Notes: generated by a model from the sequence alone, not told the origin. Positions 16,652 to 28,292 are shown, counted from the first letter of the stretch. The stretch is 63,999 nt of DNA from Arthrobacter sp. AK04 (GCF_021129155.1 NZ_JAJOMC010000024.1:1-63999); one strand, 5' to 3'. Numbers and translations: made by a program.

Positions 16652-17971
16652 ATGACCACAAGCAAAGGACACGCAGCGCGCCTGGCCCAGGCCCTGTCAG
16701 TTGTGCTGGGTACCGAAGAGATACCGTTGCGCCTGCGGGCCTGGGACGGATCAGAGGCAGGGCCGGAGGGTGCACCTGTGCTGGAGTTCCATTCCCGCCG
16801 CGCCCTCCGCCGGATCCTGTGGTCCCCGGGCCAGCTTGGCTTGAGCCGGGCCTACGTGGCGGGCGATATCGACTCCCCCGGGGACATCTTCGCTGCCTTC
16901 ACTGCCTTGAGTTCAGCGGGGAAGTTCGCGGAGCCCGGCCCGTTCCGGCGGCCCACGGCCGGGGAAATGTGGACACTGCTGCGCGCGGCCGTCCGGCTGG
17001 GCGCGATTGGCCCCCAGCCGGCGCCGCCGCCCGAGGAGGCGAAGGTGGCGAAAGGAAGGCTCCATTCGCGCCGGCGCGATTCGGCAGCCATCTCCCACCA
17101 CTACGATGTGGGCAACGATTTCTACGCCCTGGTGCTGGGGCAGTCCATGGTCTACTCATGCGCGGTCTGGCCGGAGGGCAGCAGCGGCACGGAATCCGCG
17201 GAAACCGGCAACCGGCTCGCCGCCGGCCTCGATGAAGCCCAGGAGGAAAAACTCGACCTGGTATGCCGGAAGCTGGGGCTGCGGCCGGGAATGCGGGTGC
17301 TGGACGTCGGCTGCGGCTGGGGAAGCTTCGCGCTCCATGCTGCCGGAAAGTACGGCGCAACAGTTGTGGGCATCACCCTTTCCACCGAGCAGGCGAACCT
17401 TGCCCGCAAGCGGGCCGCCGAGGCCGGCCTCACCGAACGGGTGGACATCCGGGTCCAGGATTACCGGGATGTCGGGGATGGTCCTTTCGATGCCATCAGC
17501 TCAATCGGGATGTCCGAACATGTGGGCAGGGAGCAGACGCCGGCCTACGCGGCCGCGCTGTTCGGCCTGCTCCGGCCTGGCGGACGGCTTTTGAACCATG
17601 CGATCTCATGGAACGCCGGGCCTACCAAGCCTGATCCCGATTCTTTCCTTCCCCGGTACGTGTTTCCGGACGGGGAGATGATCAGCCTTGGCGAGATGGT
17701 GACCGCCCTGGAAGGCACGGGATTCGAGGTCCTCGATGTGGAGGCCCTGCGGCGGCACTATGCGTTGACCCTGCGTGCCTGGGTCAGCAGGCTGGAGGCC
17801 AACTGGGACCACGCCGTGAAGCTGACAAGCCTGGGCCGGGCAAGGGTCTGGCGGTTGTACATGGCTTCGAGCGCGCTTGGCTTTGAAAGCGGCCTGACGG
17901 GCGTCAACCAGGTCCTGGTCCAGCGGTCCGGCGGTGATGAACCCCCGCTGCGGCGGACGGCTTGGGTCTGA
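16652..17971 (+). CDS. Cyclopropane/methyl fatty-acyl-phospholipid synthase family protein
   Basis: 439 residues. SAM-dependent methyltransferase acting on unsaturated acyl chains of phospholipids at the membrane face. The N-terminal part (LRLRAWDGSEAGP, LGLSRAYVAGDID) resembles mycobacterial UfaA1-type proteins. The catalytic part has HHYDVGNDFYALVLG (149-163), SAM motif VLDVGCGWGSFALHA (216-230) and the late RRHYALTLRAW segment typical of CFA synthases. The ATG at 16652 has GGAGG 6 nt upstream. Whether it makes cyclopropane or 10-methyl(ene) branches cannot be decided here: the FAD-linked partner used for 10-methyl acids in mycobacteria is of a different family from the divergent neighbour. 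Confidence 0.85.
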   Translation: MTTSKGHAARLAQALSVVLGTEEIPLRLRAWDGSEAGPEGAPVLEFHSRRALRRILWSPGQLGLSRAYVAGDIDSPGDIFAAFTALSSAGKFAEPGPFRRPTAGEMWTLLRAAVRLGAIGPQPAPPPEEAKVAKGRLHSRRRDSAAISHHYDVGNDFYALVLGQSMVYSCAVWPEGSSGTESAETGNRLAAGLDEAQEEKLDLVCRKLGLRPGMRVLDVGCGWGSFALHAAGKYGATVVGITLSTEQANLARKRAAEAGLTERVDIRVQDYRDVGDGPFDAISSIGMSEHVGREQTPAYAAALFGLLRPGGRLLNHAISWNAGPTKPDPDSFLPRYVFPDGEMISLGEMVTALEGTGFEVLDVEALRRHYALTLRAWVSRLEANWDHAVKLTSLGRARVWRLYMASSALGFESGLTGVNQVLVQRSGGDEPPLRRTAWV

Positions 17972-17990
17972 TAGCCGGACGGCTTAACGC

Positions 17991-18025
17991 GGAAGGGACG
18001 GTCCCGATTGGGGACCGTCCCTTCC
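17991..18025. terminator. Perfect 15-bp hairpin after the fatty-acid methyltransferase gene
   Basis: GGAAGGGACGGTCCC (17991-18005) pairs perfectly with 18011-18025 around a GATTG loop. It lies between the convergent ends of the plus-strand methyltransferase gene and the minus-strand tRNA-Ala, without a clear T-run on either side. Probably a bidirectional terminator or transcript-end barrier. Confidence 0.65.
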
Positions 18026-18067
18026 GATGCTCCTGCGCCTTCCGGCTTGTTGCAGGATGTGCGCCGG

Positions 18068-18140
18068 TGGAGCTGAGGGGACTCGAACCCCTGACCCCCT
18101 GCATGCCATGCAGGTGCGCTACCAGCTGCGCCACAGCCCC
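18068..18140 (-). tRNA. tRNA-Ala(GGC), copy 1
   Basis: A full cloverleaf on the minus strand: acceptor GGGGCTG/CAGCTCC (one G-T pair), anticodon stem CCTGC/GCAGG with loop ATGGCAT giving anticodon GGC, T-arm with GTTCGAGTC, discriminator A. The CCA end is not fully encoded (CC then G). Identical over all 73 nt to the copy at 18314-18386. Confidence 0.96.
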
Positions 18141-18270
18141 GGACGTGCCGCTCCCGGAGTAATTCCGCGAAGCAACCTGATCAGCTTAATGCACTTTCGC
18201 CCCGCACGCCAATCGCGGTGGAGTGCCGCCTGGCCAGGGTGGCGTTCGGGTCCTCCGCGGCGGCCCAACC

Positions 18271-18306
18271 AAAAAAATCCGCCGGAATCATGTGATTCCG
18301 GCGGAT
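18271..18306 (-). terminator. Intrinsic terminator after tRNA-Ala copy 2
   Basis: On the minus strand ATCCGCCGGAAT and its complement form a 12-bp or longer stem (18277-18306), followed directly by seven T (18271-18277). This is a classical rho-independent terminator just downstream of the second tRNA-Ala. Confidence 0.9.
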
Positions 18307-18313
18307 CATTCGG

Positions 18314-18386
18314 TGGAGCTGAGGGGACTCGAACCCCTGACCCCCTGCATGCCATGCAGGTGCGCTACCAGCTGCGCCACAGCCCC
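18314..18386 (-). tRNA. tRNA-Ala(GGC), copy 2
   Basis: Same 73 bases as the copy at 18068-18140: anticodon GGC in loop ATGGCAT, discriminator A, CCA not fully encoded. Its own terminator follows at once, so the two copies are separate transcripts or separated by termination, which points to a local duplication of the tRNA with independent flanks. Confidence 0.96.
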
Positions 18387-18499
18387 GAACTATTGCTGCC
18401 CTTGCGAGCTTTTTCGGCTTTCCCCGAAGCAACTCAAATATCTTAGAACAGCAATTCCGAAAATTCCAAATCGGGCATATTCCGCGCGATTCCGCCGAT

Positions 18500-18901
18500 T
18501 TATTCGGTCTCAGACCCTGCCGCGGCTTTGGCGGATGCGTCGTCCCCGAGCTGCAGATCCACCACGGGGCAGTCCTTCCAGAGGCGTTCCAGGGCGTAGA
18601 ACACCCGGTCTTCCTCGTGCTGGACATGGATGACGATGTCCGAGTAGTCGAGCAGCACCCAGCGGCCCCCGGAACGGCCCTCACGGCGGACGGGCCGGAG
18701 GTCCTGCTTGGCGAGCTCTTCCTCAATCCCGTCAACAATGGCGTTGACCTGGCGTTCGCTTGGTGCCGAGGCGATGAGGAAAACGTCGGCCAGGGCGAGC
18801 CGCTCGCTGACGTCCAGGGCAACAATATCCTGGGCAATCTTGTCCGCGGCTGCCTTGGCGGCAGCGCGGGCTATGGTGATGGACGATTCTGATGCAGTCA
18901 C
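18500..18901 (-). CDS. rsfS: Ribosome silencing factor RsfS
   Basis: 133 residues, normal for RsfS/DUF143. It binds uL14 on the 50S subunit and blocks joining with 30S when nutrients are short. Conserved blocks are seen: ALDVSERLALADVFLIASAPSERQVNAIVDGIEEEL and GGRWVLLDYSDIVIHVQHEEDRVFYALERLW. The GTG start has AAGGAG 4 nt upstream. It closes the nadD - unknown gene - rsfS row; the nadD-rsfS link is widespread in bacteria. Confidence 0.95.
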   Translation of the reverse strand: MTASESSITIARAAAKAAADKIAQDIVALDVSERLALADVFLIASAPSERQVNAIVDGIEEELAKQDLRPVRREGRSGGRWVLLDYSDIVIHVQHEEDRVFYALERLWKDCPVVDLQLGDDASAKAAAGSETE

Positions 18902-18961
18902 GTGACTCCTTGTTGGGTTTAAGATGCGGGGGGCCGGACCTTGCCGGCGGGCTGTTGGTGA

Positions 18962-20356
18962 TCAGCGGGACATGCCGTTGATGATCAAGATGATGCCTGA
19001 GACCAGGGCCACGATGCCGAATGCCAGGATCAGGAACTGCAGGACCCTGGTCCTGTTGGCCCGGGCAAGTCCCGCCGTGGCCGCGTCCAGGGGATCCAGG
19101 CCGTGGGCGGACGAGGCCGGGATCCGGGGCAGGTCTTCGAAGAGGTCGTCTCCGTGGTGCTCTTCAGCCACCGCCTGCTGCGGGCGCGCAGCGGCCCGGG
19201 CGGCAGCTTCGGCCCTCGCGATCACCTGCGAGCGGCCAGGGCCGGCATCCGCAGGGGCGGTGCGCTGGGATCCTTGGGAGCGCCGCTTCTTGGTGCTGGC
19301 AGGCGTCACCTTTGTTCCCGGGCGTGTGGTGACCGGGACATGGGAGGTTGCGGGCGGTTTCATGACGGGCCGGTCGATGCCCGGGACCTGCACGAACTCC
19401 AGCGGCGTGACCATGGCCAGGTTGCTGGCAGTGGCGGGTGCCGGACGCTGGCCGGGACCCGCCGGCTTCCCGGCGTTGTCCTTCTTGCCTGCGTCCCCTG
19501 CAGGTTTTGCGGGGTCCCGCGGAGGTCCTTGGACGGCATTCTTTGGCGGGGCCACGGGAGCCGCCGGGGCCCCGGCCTGCTCCGCGAGCTTCTGCTTGGC
19601 CATGGCGCGGCGGTTCATGACAGCCGCACGTTCCGCCAGGGCGATCTGCTCCGCCAGGATTTCCGGGTCAACCGCCTCAGGGTCCAGGGAGGCGATGTGC
19701 TCCATTTTGGCGATCTGGTTTTTGGCCTGCTCCGCAAGCAGGGCCCGGGCCGCCAGCGCCTGTTCCACGGTCATGCCCTGGGTGGCCGGGGAGCCGGGGG
19801 TCACGCCAGGAGTGGTTTTCCCGCCCTCAACGGACTGCTCCCCCGCACCTGCGTTTTTAACGCCGGCCTTTTCTCCACCCGCGTTTTTCCCGCCGGCAGA
19901 CGGACCGCTGCCCTGGCTGATCCCGCTTTGGCTCTTGTCCTGTTTGCTGCCGACGTCCTTTTGGCTGCCAACGTTCCGGGAACCCTCCGTTGGGCCCTGC
20001 GGAGCCCGGGCAGGCGGCACGATGGGGTTGGCCGCCGTCAGTGCCTGTTCCTTGAGCTGCTGGAGGCGGAGCTGGCGCCGGGTGGGAGGACCCCCGGCGG
20101 CGAGCTGGCCTTCTTTTTCCTCCAGCTCCTTGATGGCACGCAGGGTTGCACGGTCCCGCGCCCGGATCTGGGATGACCTCTGGGCGGGGGCCTGCCCGGC
20201 CGCAGTTTCGGCGGCATCGGGTCCCGAGGGGGCAGCAGCAACCTTCTTTGGGGCAGGCCGGAGCTGCTCCGTGCCCTTTGAAGCAGCTTGCTGCTGGGCG
20301 TCCCTGGCCTTCCGGAGTTCCCGGCGGCTGCGGATGGGGGGCTGTTCCTGACTCAT
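18962..20356 (-). CDS. Low-complexity protein with C-terminal membrane anchor
   Basis: About 464 residues, not recognised. The first part is rich in Arg, Gln and Glu (RSRRELRKARDAQQQ; ARDRATLRAIKELEEKEGQL) and probably forms coiled coils. The middle is Gly/Lys/Pro/Ala-rich and disordered, and a single membrane helix lies near the end (about 438-460, LQFLILAFGIVALVSGIILI), leaving only a few residues outside: a tail-anchored topology. It sits between nadD and rsfS, 7 nt after the nadD stop, so translation is probably coupled. The ATG at 20356 was chosen; a GTG at 20386 is an alternative. Function unknown; a membrane-tethered RNA- or protein-binding role is speculation. Confidence 0.8.
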   Translation of the reverse strand: MSQEQPPIRSRRELRKARDAQQQAASKGTEQLRPAPKKVAAAPSGPDAAETAAGQAPAQRSSQIRARDRATLRAIKELEEKEGQLAAGGPPTRRQLRLQQLKEQALTAANPIVPPARAPQGPTEGSRNVGSQKDVGSKQDKSQSGISQGSGPSAGGKNAGGEKAGVKNAGAGEQSVEGGKTTPGVTPGSPATQGMTVEQALAARALLAEQAKNQIAKMEHIASLDPEAVDPEILAEQIALAERAAVMNRRAMAKQKLAEQAGAPAAPVAPPKNAVQGPPRDPAKPAGDAGKKDNAGKPAGPGQRPAPATASNLAMVTPLEFVQVPGIDRPVMKPPATSHVPVTTRPGTKVTPASTKKRRSQGSQRTAPADAGPGRSQVIARAEAAARAAARPQQAVAEEHHGDDLFEDLPRIPASSAHGLDPLDAATAGLARANRTRVLQFLILAFGIVALVSGIILIINGMSR

Positions 20357-20363
20357 TGAGAAC

Positions 20364-21017
20364 TCATTCAGTACTGGCTGGTTCACGTGCTAGGGACGGT
20401 GGGGCATCGGCTTCCGCGGCTTCTTCGTACAGGCCGTACTTGGCGATGTACTGGACCACGCCGTCGGGCACCAGGTACCAGACCGGATGGTTCGCAGCCA
20501 CGCGCGCCCGGCAGTCCGTCGAGGAGATGGCCATGGCCGGCACCTCAAGGAGGCTGACGTCGTCGCGTCCCATGCCGTCCAGGACATGCCCGGGCCTGGT
20601 GACCCCGACGAAATGGGCCAGCGACCACAGTTCATCGATGTCCTTCCAGGAAAGGATCTGCGCCAGCGCGTCCGCGCCGGTGATGAAGAAGAGGTCGGCG
20701 TCGGGCCGCTGGGCCCGGAGGTCGCGGAGGGTGTCGATGGTGTAGGTGGGACCTGGGCGGTCGACGTCCACCCTGCTGACCGTAAAGCGCGGGTTCGATG
20801 CCGTGGCAATCACGGTCATGAGGTAGCGGTGCTCGGGTTCGCTGACGTGCTTGTGCGACTTTTGCCAGGGCTGGCCGGTGGGGACGAAAACCACCTCGTC
20901 CAAATCGAATTCCGCCGCCACCTCGCTGGCAGCCACCAGGTGGCCGTGGTGGATGGGATCGAATGTCCCGCCCATCACGCCCAGCCGCAGCCTGCCGCTG
21001 GCACCCGAGCGGTGCAA
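20364..21017 (-). CDS. nadD: Nicotinate-nucleotide adenylyltransferase NadD
   Basis: 217 residues. Converts nicotinate mononucleotide and ATP to deamido-NAD in NAD synthesis. The nucleotidyltransferase signature [11 protein letters not shown] lies at about 16-26, and the C-terminal ISSTDCRAR (about 174-182) is the ISSTxxR motif. The start is uncertain: a TTG at 21017 has no clear Shine-Dalgarno but follows the stop of the small membrane gene by 13 nt; a GTG just before the MGGTFD block is an alternative. It belongs to the long minus-strand row with proA, proB and obg upstream. Confidence 0.92.
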   Translation of the reverse strand: MHRSGASGRLRLGVMGGTFDPIHHGHLVAASEVAAEFDLDEVVFVPTGQPWQKSHKHVSEPEHRYLMTVIATASNPRFTVSRVDVDRPGPTYTIDTLRDLRAQRPDADLFFITGADALAQILSWKDIDELWSLAHFVGVTRPGHVLDGMGRDDVSLLEVPAMAISSTDCRARVAANHPVWYLVPDGVVQYIAKYGLYEEAAEADAPPSLAREPASTE

Positions 21018-21030
21018 AACGCGGGAAATG

Positions 21031-21261
21031 TTAGTGGCCCTGCCCGTGATCGTGCTTGTTCGGGTGCTGGCGGTGCGGGTCCGCGTGCTCCTCCGTGGCT
21101 GTGTGGCGGTTGCCCAGGTTGGAGTAGGACAGCGTGATGAACATCATGACCAGCAGGATGGCGAAGATCACTACACCGAAGACCCACGGCTCAGCCCACA
21201 GCGGCGCGAGTTCGTGTTCTTCGCCTTCGGCGATGGACGTGGCAATCTGCTGGAACAGCAT
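21031..21261 (-). CDS. Small membrane protein with His-rich tail
   Basis: 76 residues, not assigned to a family. One membrane helix (about 27-47, [20 protein letters not shown]) is preceded by an acidic N-terminus and followed by a hydrophilic tail rich in His ([18 protein letters not shown]) that could bind metal. It lies between proA and nadD on the same strand, 13 nt before nadD. Length, position and clean bounds make it a likely real gene. Confidence 0.75.
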   Translation of the reverse strand: MLFQQIATSIAEGEEHELAPLWAEPWVFGVVIFAILLVMMFITLSYSNLGNRHTATEEHADPHRQHPNKHDHGQGH

Positions 21262-21338
21262 GTTCTCCCCTTGGGCTCAAACGATTGTGGCAGCGGAAAG
21301 CTCCGCCGTTTCTGGCTTCTGGTCTATGTTACCGTGCG

Positions 21339-22712
21339 CTACCCGCGGACCTGGCCCTCGCCCTGCACGATCCATTTCGTGGTGGTGAGTTCGGTCAGCC
21401 CCATGGGCCCACGCGCGTGGAGTTTCTGCGTGGAAATGCCCACCTCGGCACCAAGCCCGAGCTCGCCGCCGTCGGTAAACCGGGTGGAGGCATTGACAAT
21501 GACGGCAGCGGAATCCACCTCGGCGATGAAACGCTCGGCGTTGGAAAGGTCGTTTGTGAGGATCGCCTCAGTGTGGCCGGTGGACCAGGTGCGGATGTGC
21601 CGGACGGCCTCGTCGAGGCTGTCCACCGTGGCAACGGCAAGGTCGAGGTCCATGTACTCGGTTCCCCAGTCCTCGTCGGTAGCCGGTTCCGACTCAATGG
21701 AGTCAGGCAGGGCGGCGCGGGTGCGCGCATCGGTGTGCAGCCGGACGCCGGCCTTGCGCAGGGCGGCCGCCACGGCCGGGAGCACGCTTGAGCCGGAGTG
21801 GACCAGGAGGGTCTCCACCGTGTTGCAGACGCTGGGCCGCTGGGTCTTGGCGTTCAGGAGGATCTCCACCGCCATGTCCTCGCTGGCGGACTCGTCGATG
21901 AAGATGTGCACGTTCCCTTCACCGGTTTCGATGACGGGAACGGCGGAGTTGGTGACCACGGTCTGGATCAGCTCGCGGCCGCCGCGGGGAATCAGTACGT
22001 CCACCCTGCCGCGCGCCTTCATCAGGACGTTGGCGCCGGCGCGGCCGTACTGGTCCACCGTTTGGACGGCGTCAGCCGGCAGGCCCACGGATTCGAGAGC
22101 TTCGCGCAGAACCCGCACCAGCACCTCGTTCGTTGCCTGGGCGGCGCTGCCGCCGCGCAGGATCACGGCGTTGCCGCTCTTGAGGGCGAGCCCGGCGATG
22201 TCCACAGTGACATTCGGCCGGGCCTCGTAGATGGCCGCCACCACGCCCATGGGAACGTTGACCTGGCGGAGGCGCAGGCCGTTGGGGAGCGTCTGCCCGC
22301 GCACAACGTTGCCTACGGGATCGGGCAGGTTGGCCAGGTTTTCCAACGCCGCCACGAGGCCCTCGATGCGTGTTTCCGTGAGGGTAAGGCGGTCCAGCAT
22401 GGCAGCGGATGTGCCGTTGGCCTTTCCTGCTGCCACGTCCATGGCGTTGGCGGTGAGGATGGACTCCGTGTTTTCCTGCAGGGCGGTGCCTACTGCGCGG
22501 AGGGCACGGTCCTTCCAGGCACGGTTGGCCATGGCCATCCGCCGCGCCGCGTGGCGGGAACGGTCGGCGATGGCGTGCACTGCGGCCTCAACATCGCCGG
22601 AAGACAGCGGGACGTCAGCCGGGACCGGTGCTGCCGATGACCCAAGGGGCTGCATGGCAGCAGCAGTGTCTTCGGAATGTGCAGCAGTCGTGTGGGTCAG
22701 GGCCTCAGTCAT
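21339..22712 (-). CDS. proA: Gamma-glutamyl phosphate reductase ProA
   Basis: 457 residues, somewhat longer than usual because of an Ala/Ser-rich N-terminal extension of about 35 residues. NADPH-dependent reduction of glutamyl phosphate to glutamate semialdehyde in proline synthesis. It is an aldehyde-dehydrogenase fold: nucleotide region NVPMGVVAAIYEARPNVT (about 152-169) and catalytic Cys296 in RPSVCNTVETLLVH. The ATG start at 22712 has GGA upstream. It follows proB after 26 nt. Confidence 0.96.
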   Translation of the reverse strand: MTEALTHTTAAHSEDTAAAMQPLGSSAAPVPADVPLSSGDVEAAVHAIADRSRHAARRMAMANRAWKDRALRAVGTALQENTESILTANAMDVAAGKANGTSAAMLDRLTLTETRIEGLVAALENLANLPDPVGNVVRGQTLPNGLRLRQVNVPMGVVAAIYEARPNVTVDIAGLALKSGNAVILRGGSAAQATNEVLVRVLREALESVGLPADAVQTVDQYGRAGANVLMKARGRVDVLIPRGGRELIQTVVTNSAVPVIETGEGNVHIFIDESASEDMAVEILLNAKTQRPSVCNTVETLLVHSGSSVLPAVAAALRKAGVRLHTDARTRAALPDSIESEPATDEDWGTEYMDLDLAVATVDSLDEAVRHIRTWSTGHTEAILTNDLSNAERFIAEVDSAAVIVNASTRFTDGGELGLGAEVGISTQKLHARGPMGLTELTTTKWIVQGEGQVRG

Positions 22713-22738
22713 GTTCCAAGTTTAGGCGAGCCGGGAGC

Positions 22739-25529
<2,791 letters not shown>

Positions 25530-25585
25530 TTAAAAGAACAGTGGAGCGGACCATATGGCCCGCTCCACCGCTTCAGAACTGGTTG

Positions 25586-25849
25586 TTACTCTGCAGCTGC
25601 AGCAGCAACGATGTTGACGACGCGACGACCGCGGCGGGTACCGAATTCAACGGCGCCCGGGGTCAGTGCGAACAGGGTGTCGTCGCCGCCACGGCCAACG
25701 CCGGCGCCCGGGTGGAAGTGTGTGCCACGCTGGCGGACGATGATCTCGCCGGCGGAAACTACCTGGCCGCCGAAGCGCTTGACGCCGAGGTACTGTGCGT
25801 TGGAGTCACGACCGTTGCGAGTGGAGCTCGCGCCCTTTTTATGTGCCAT
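25586..25849 (-). CDS. rpmA: Large ribosomal subunit protein bL27
   Basis: 87 residues. The N-terminus [20 protein letters not shown] is the standard mature L27 form that reaches the peptidyl-transferase centre; there is no Firmicutes-type cleaved leader. It is followed by [17 protein letters not shown]. It lies between rplU (61 nt upstream) and obg (116 nt downstream) in the same direction. Confidence 0.98.
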   Translation of the reverse strand: MAHKKGASSTRNGRDSNAQYLGVKRFGGQVVSAGEIIVRQRGTHFHPGAGVGRGGDDTLFALTPGAVEFGTRRGRRVVNIVAAAAAE

Positions 25850-25910
25850 CTGAAATGCCTGCCTCTAAATTCTGGGGAATCTGCTGAAAAACCTGAACAG
25901 TAACGGAAGG

Positions 25911-26219
25911 TTACTTGATACCAGTGATCTTGACCTTGGTCAGTTCCTGGCGGTGACCCTGGCGCTTCTTGTAACCGGTCTTGTTCTTGAACTTCTGGAT
26001 CACAATCTTAGGACCACGGAGGTCCTGGAGGATCTCAGCCGTAACAGTTACCTTGGCCAGGTCAGCAGCGGCAGAGGTGACCTTGTCACCGTCAACCAGG
26101 AGCAGTGCGGGCAGCTGAATGGTGCTGCCAGCTCCACCGGCGACGCGGTTCAGGGTAACGAAGTCTCCAACGGAAACCTTCTCTTGGCGGCCGCCTGCGC
26201 GGACAATCGCGTACACCAC
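25911..26219 (-). CDS. rplU: Large ribosomal subunit protein bL21
   Basis: 102 residues from the GTG at 26219, giving the usual [19 protein letters not shown] start; a GTG four codons upstream (26231) has a purine run too close to it. The C-terminal signature [21 protein letters not shown] is complete. It is the first gene of the rplU-rpmA-obg unit. Confidence 0.96.
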   Translation of the reverse strand: MVYAIVRAGGRQEKVSVGDFVTLNRVAGGAGSTIQLPALLLVDGDKVTSAAADLAKVTVTAEILQDLRGPKIVIQKFKNKTGYKKRQGHRQELTKVKITGIK

Positions 26220-26351
26220 TTGGGAACTCACTTCTCTCGACGTTTATTACAAATTTGCGTGCGGAACCCGGTTCCATAATTGGGTGGGCTCTCGCTGTGC
26301 CTCAACGCCGTGGGGTCATAACCCAAGTGTTGGCGTAAGCACCGAAGATCT

Positions 26352-26381
26352 AGAATACGCTAGTTTTGGCTTCGGCCGCAA
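26352..26381 (-). promoter_or_regulatory. Probable promoter of rplU-rpmA
   Basis: TTGCGG (26376-26381) and TATTCT (26352-26357) on the minus strand are 18 nt apart, with the -10 flanked by a locally AT-rich stretch. This would give a leader of about 125 nt before rplU. Rated moderate because the -35 box is only partly canonical. Confidence 0.4.
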
Positions 26382-26483
26382 ATGAGGCTGGTTCCGGCGC
26401 GTTGTCTGTGATAGGAACCACAGCCCAGGTCCGCACCCTTACCCGTGCCCCACCATAGTACCGGCGGGACGCCCCTCCCTGCG

Positions 26484-28061
26484 TCAGGAATGGAGGCGCG
26501 GCGCGTCGAAAAAGTCCACTTCGAGGCGGCAGGACTGCCTGAACGCCGTCACCATGGCGTCCCGGTCCGCCGCCGAAGCGCTGCGGCCGGCCCCGTCCAC
26601 AATGGCCACCGCCCTGCGGGTGGCCGCCGCGAAGTCCTCGTCAGCGTAGGTGCGCAGCCACTCGGCGTAGGGGTGGCCTGCGGGTTCCCCGGCGGCCAAG
26701 AACTCGGCGTGCAGCGTTGCGCCCACCTCGGCGTACAACCAGAAGCAGGGCAGGACGGCTGCGGCCAGGACGGCGTAACTGCCGGAAGCCGACGCAGCGG
26801 CCAGGTGGTCCACGTAGGACTTGGTGACGGGTCCCAGCTGCGGCTCAACAGTCCGCGTACTGAGCCAGGACCGGTGCAGCTCAGACTCGACCTCCAGGCA
26901 TTGCACCGCGGAACGTGCCCAAAACAGCTGCTCTGCCTCGGTGGGCGCCAGGGCACTGGTCCGCGCGAGCACCCGTGAGTAGCCGTTGAGGTAGATGGCG
27001 TCCTGGGCGAGGTAGTAGGCGAAATCCTTCTCCGGCAGGCTGCCGGAAACCAGTCCGCGGATGAAGTCCAGCGCGTAGATGTCCGCCAGGTCCTTCCTGG
27101 CGTCCGCCCACAGCTGTGCAGCGAAGCTGCCCTCCCCGCGCACCGCCGGCACGTGGTGGAAGTGGTGCACAGGTCCGTTGCCCGTCCCCACCTCCAGGGT
27201 TTCCGAGGCCTGCAGCGCCCCGGCCAGCCAGGGCTTGACCTCGCGGAGGGTGGCCTCCCAGTCGCCCAGCCGTGCCTGGACTGTGGCCATAGCCGCCGAG
27301 AGTGAACAGCCGGTGCCGTGGCTGTTGCGCGTTGCCACGCGCTGTCCCGGAACCACCACCACGTCCTGGTTCAGCCTGCCGCCGGCATCGACCAGCGCAT
27401 CTGGGCACTGGTCCCCTGCCAGGTGCCCTCCCTTGACGAGCACCGTTGCCCCGGTGGCTGCCGAGAGCCGGTGTCCCTGCTCCAGGGCGCCTTCCCAGCT
27501 CTCCTGCACCTCGCCGTCCACCAGCATGGCAAGCTCGGCCAGGTTGGGGGTGATGAGGTGGGCCAGGGGCAACAGCTCGCGGAGGGCGGCCTCGGCGGAT
27601 TCCTGGAGCAGCCGGTCGCCGCTGGTGGCCACCATGACCGGGTCCAGGACCACGACGCCGGGACGCACCTTTTCGAGCCATGCCCGGACAGCTTCAATCA
27701 CCGCGGCGTCGCCCAGCATCCCGATCTTTACGGCGTCGATGCTGATGTCGTCACTGAGGGCATCGAGCTGCTGGGTGAGGAAGGCTGCGGGGGGAACATG
27801 GACGCCGCGCACGCCGCGGGTGTTCTGCGCTGTGAGTGCGGTGATGGCGGCCATTCCGTAACCGCTGTGGGCTGCGATGCTTTTCAGGTCCGCCTGGATG
27901 CCGGCCCCGCCGGAGGGGTCAGAGCCGGCGATGGCCAGGACCCGGGGCACGTTGCGGTACTGGAGGGCCTGCGCGCCAGGGGCAGAAGCAGCAGCAAATG
28001 CAGAAGAAGGCGCAGGTGTGCCCTGGAAGAAGGCAGTGGGCATTGCGAGAGTGGAAGACAA
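26484..28061 (-). CDS. thiD: Fused ThiD-TenA, HMP kinase / thiaminase II
   Basis: 525 residues in two domains. ThiD (about 38-295: VLAIAGSDPSGGAGIQADLK, VLVKGGHL, SHGTGCSLSAA) phosphorylates hydroxymethylpyrimidine twice. TenA (about 310-525) contains WADARKDLADIYALDFIRGL, AVQCLEVESELHRSW and the LPCFWLYAEVG block with the likely nucleophilic Cys, and hydrolyses aminopyrimidine breakdown products. Together they salvage the pyrimidine half of thiamin. Such fusions are known in actinobacteria and in yeast Thi20. A TTG at 28061 fits the AAGGG at the end of the riboswitch; an ATG six codons later (28043) is the alternative. Regulated by the TPP riboswitch just upstream. Confidence 0.92.
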   Translation of the reverse strand: MSSTLAMPTAFFQGTPAPSSAFAAASAPGAQALQYRNVPRVLAIAGSDPSGGAGIQADLKSIAAHSGYGMAAITALTAQNTRGVRGVHVPPAAFLTQQLDALSDDISIDAVKIGMLGDAAVIEAVRAWLEKVRPGVVVLDPVMVATSGDRLLQESAEAALRELLPLAHLITPNLAELAMLVDGEVQESWEGALEQGHRLSAATGATVLVKGGHLAGDQCPDALVDAGGRLNQDVVVVPGQRVATRNSHGTGCSLSAAMATVQARLGDWEATLREVKPWLAGALQASETLEVGTGNGPVHHFHHVPAVRGEGSFAAQLWADARKDLADIYALDFIRGLVSGSLPEKDFAYYLAQDAIYLNGYSRVLARTSALAPTEAEQLFWARSAVQCLEVESELHRSWLSTRTVEPQLGPVTKSYVDHLAAASASGSYAVLAAAVLPCFWLYAEVGATLHAEFLAAGEPAGHPYAEWLRTYADEDFAAATRRAVAIVDGAGRSASAADRDAMVTAFRQSCRLEVDFFDAPRLHS

Positions 28062-28065
28062 GAGA

Positions 28066-28148
28066 CATCCCTTCGCCGGTGCTAGCCGGACAGGTTCAAC
28101 GGGTCTGGATCTCAGCCGGCTCTCTGCGCGGCACCCCGTGTCGGTTCA
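28066..28148 (-). promoter_or_regulatory. TPP (THI-box) riboswitch
   Basis: On the minus strand the TPP aptamer core is unmistakable: ACACGGGGTGCC, then GGCTGAGATC, then ACCCGTTGAACCTG, then CCGGCTAGCACCGGCGAAGG. The last stretch ends in AAGGGATG, where the AAGGG can serve as ribosome-binding site for thiD. Sequestration of that site on thiamin pyrophosphate binding (translational control) is therefore likely; no poly-T terminator lies between aptamer and gene. Confidence 0.96.
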
Positions 28149-28230
28149 CTAGCCTAGCTTTTTTGCGGTCCGCAGGGTGAAGGTGACACAGTGCGACCGG
28201 CGCTGGGTGGAACGCGCGCCCTTAAGCAAC

Positions 28231-28271
28231 GGATGCCCGGCCGGCCACTTCCTGTGGCTGGCCGGGCATCC
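28231..28271. terminator. Strong hairpin downstream of rne
   Basis: GGATGCCCGGCC-GGCCAC (28231-28248) pairs with 28254-28271 with one mismatch, a very stable 17-18 bp stem. It lies between the end of rne and the TPP riboswitch, both minus strand. No T-run follows on the minus strand, so it may stop or stabilise the rne transcript end without being a textbook terminator. Confidence 0.6.
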
Positions 28272-28292
28272 GGTCAATGACTACTCCCGCTG

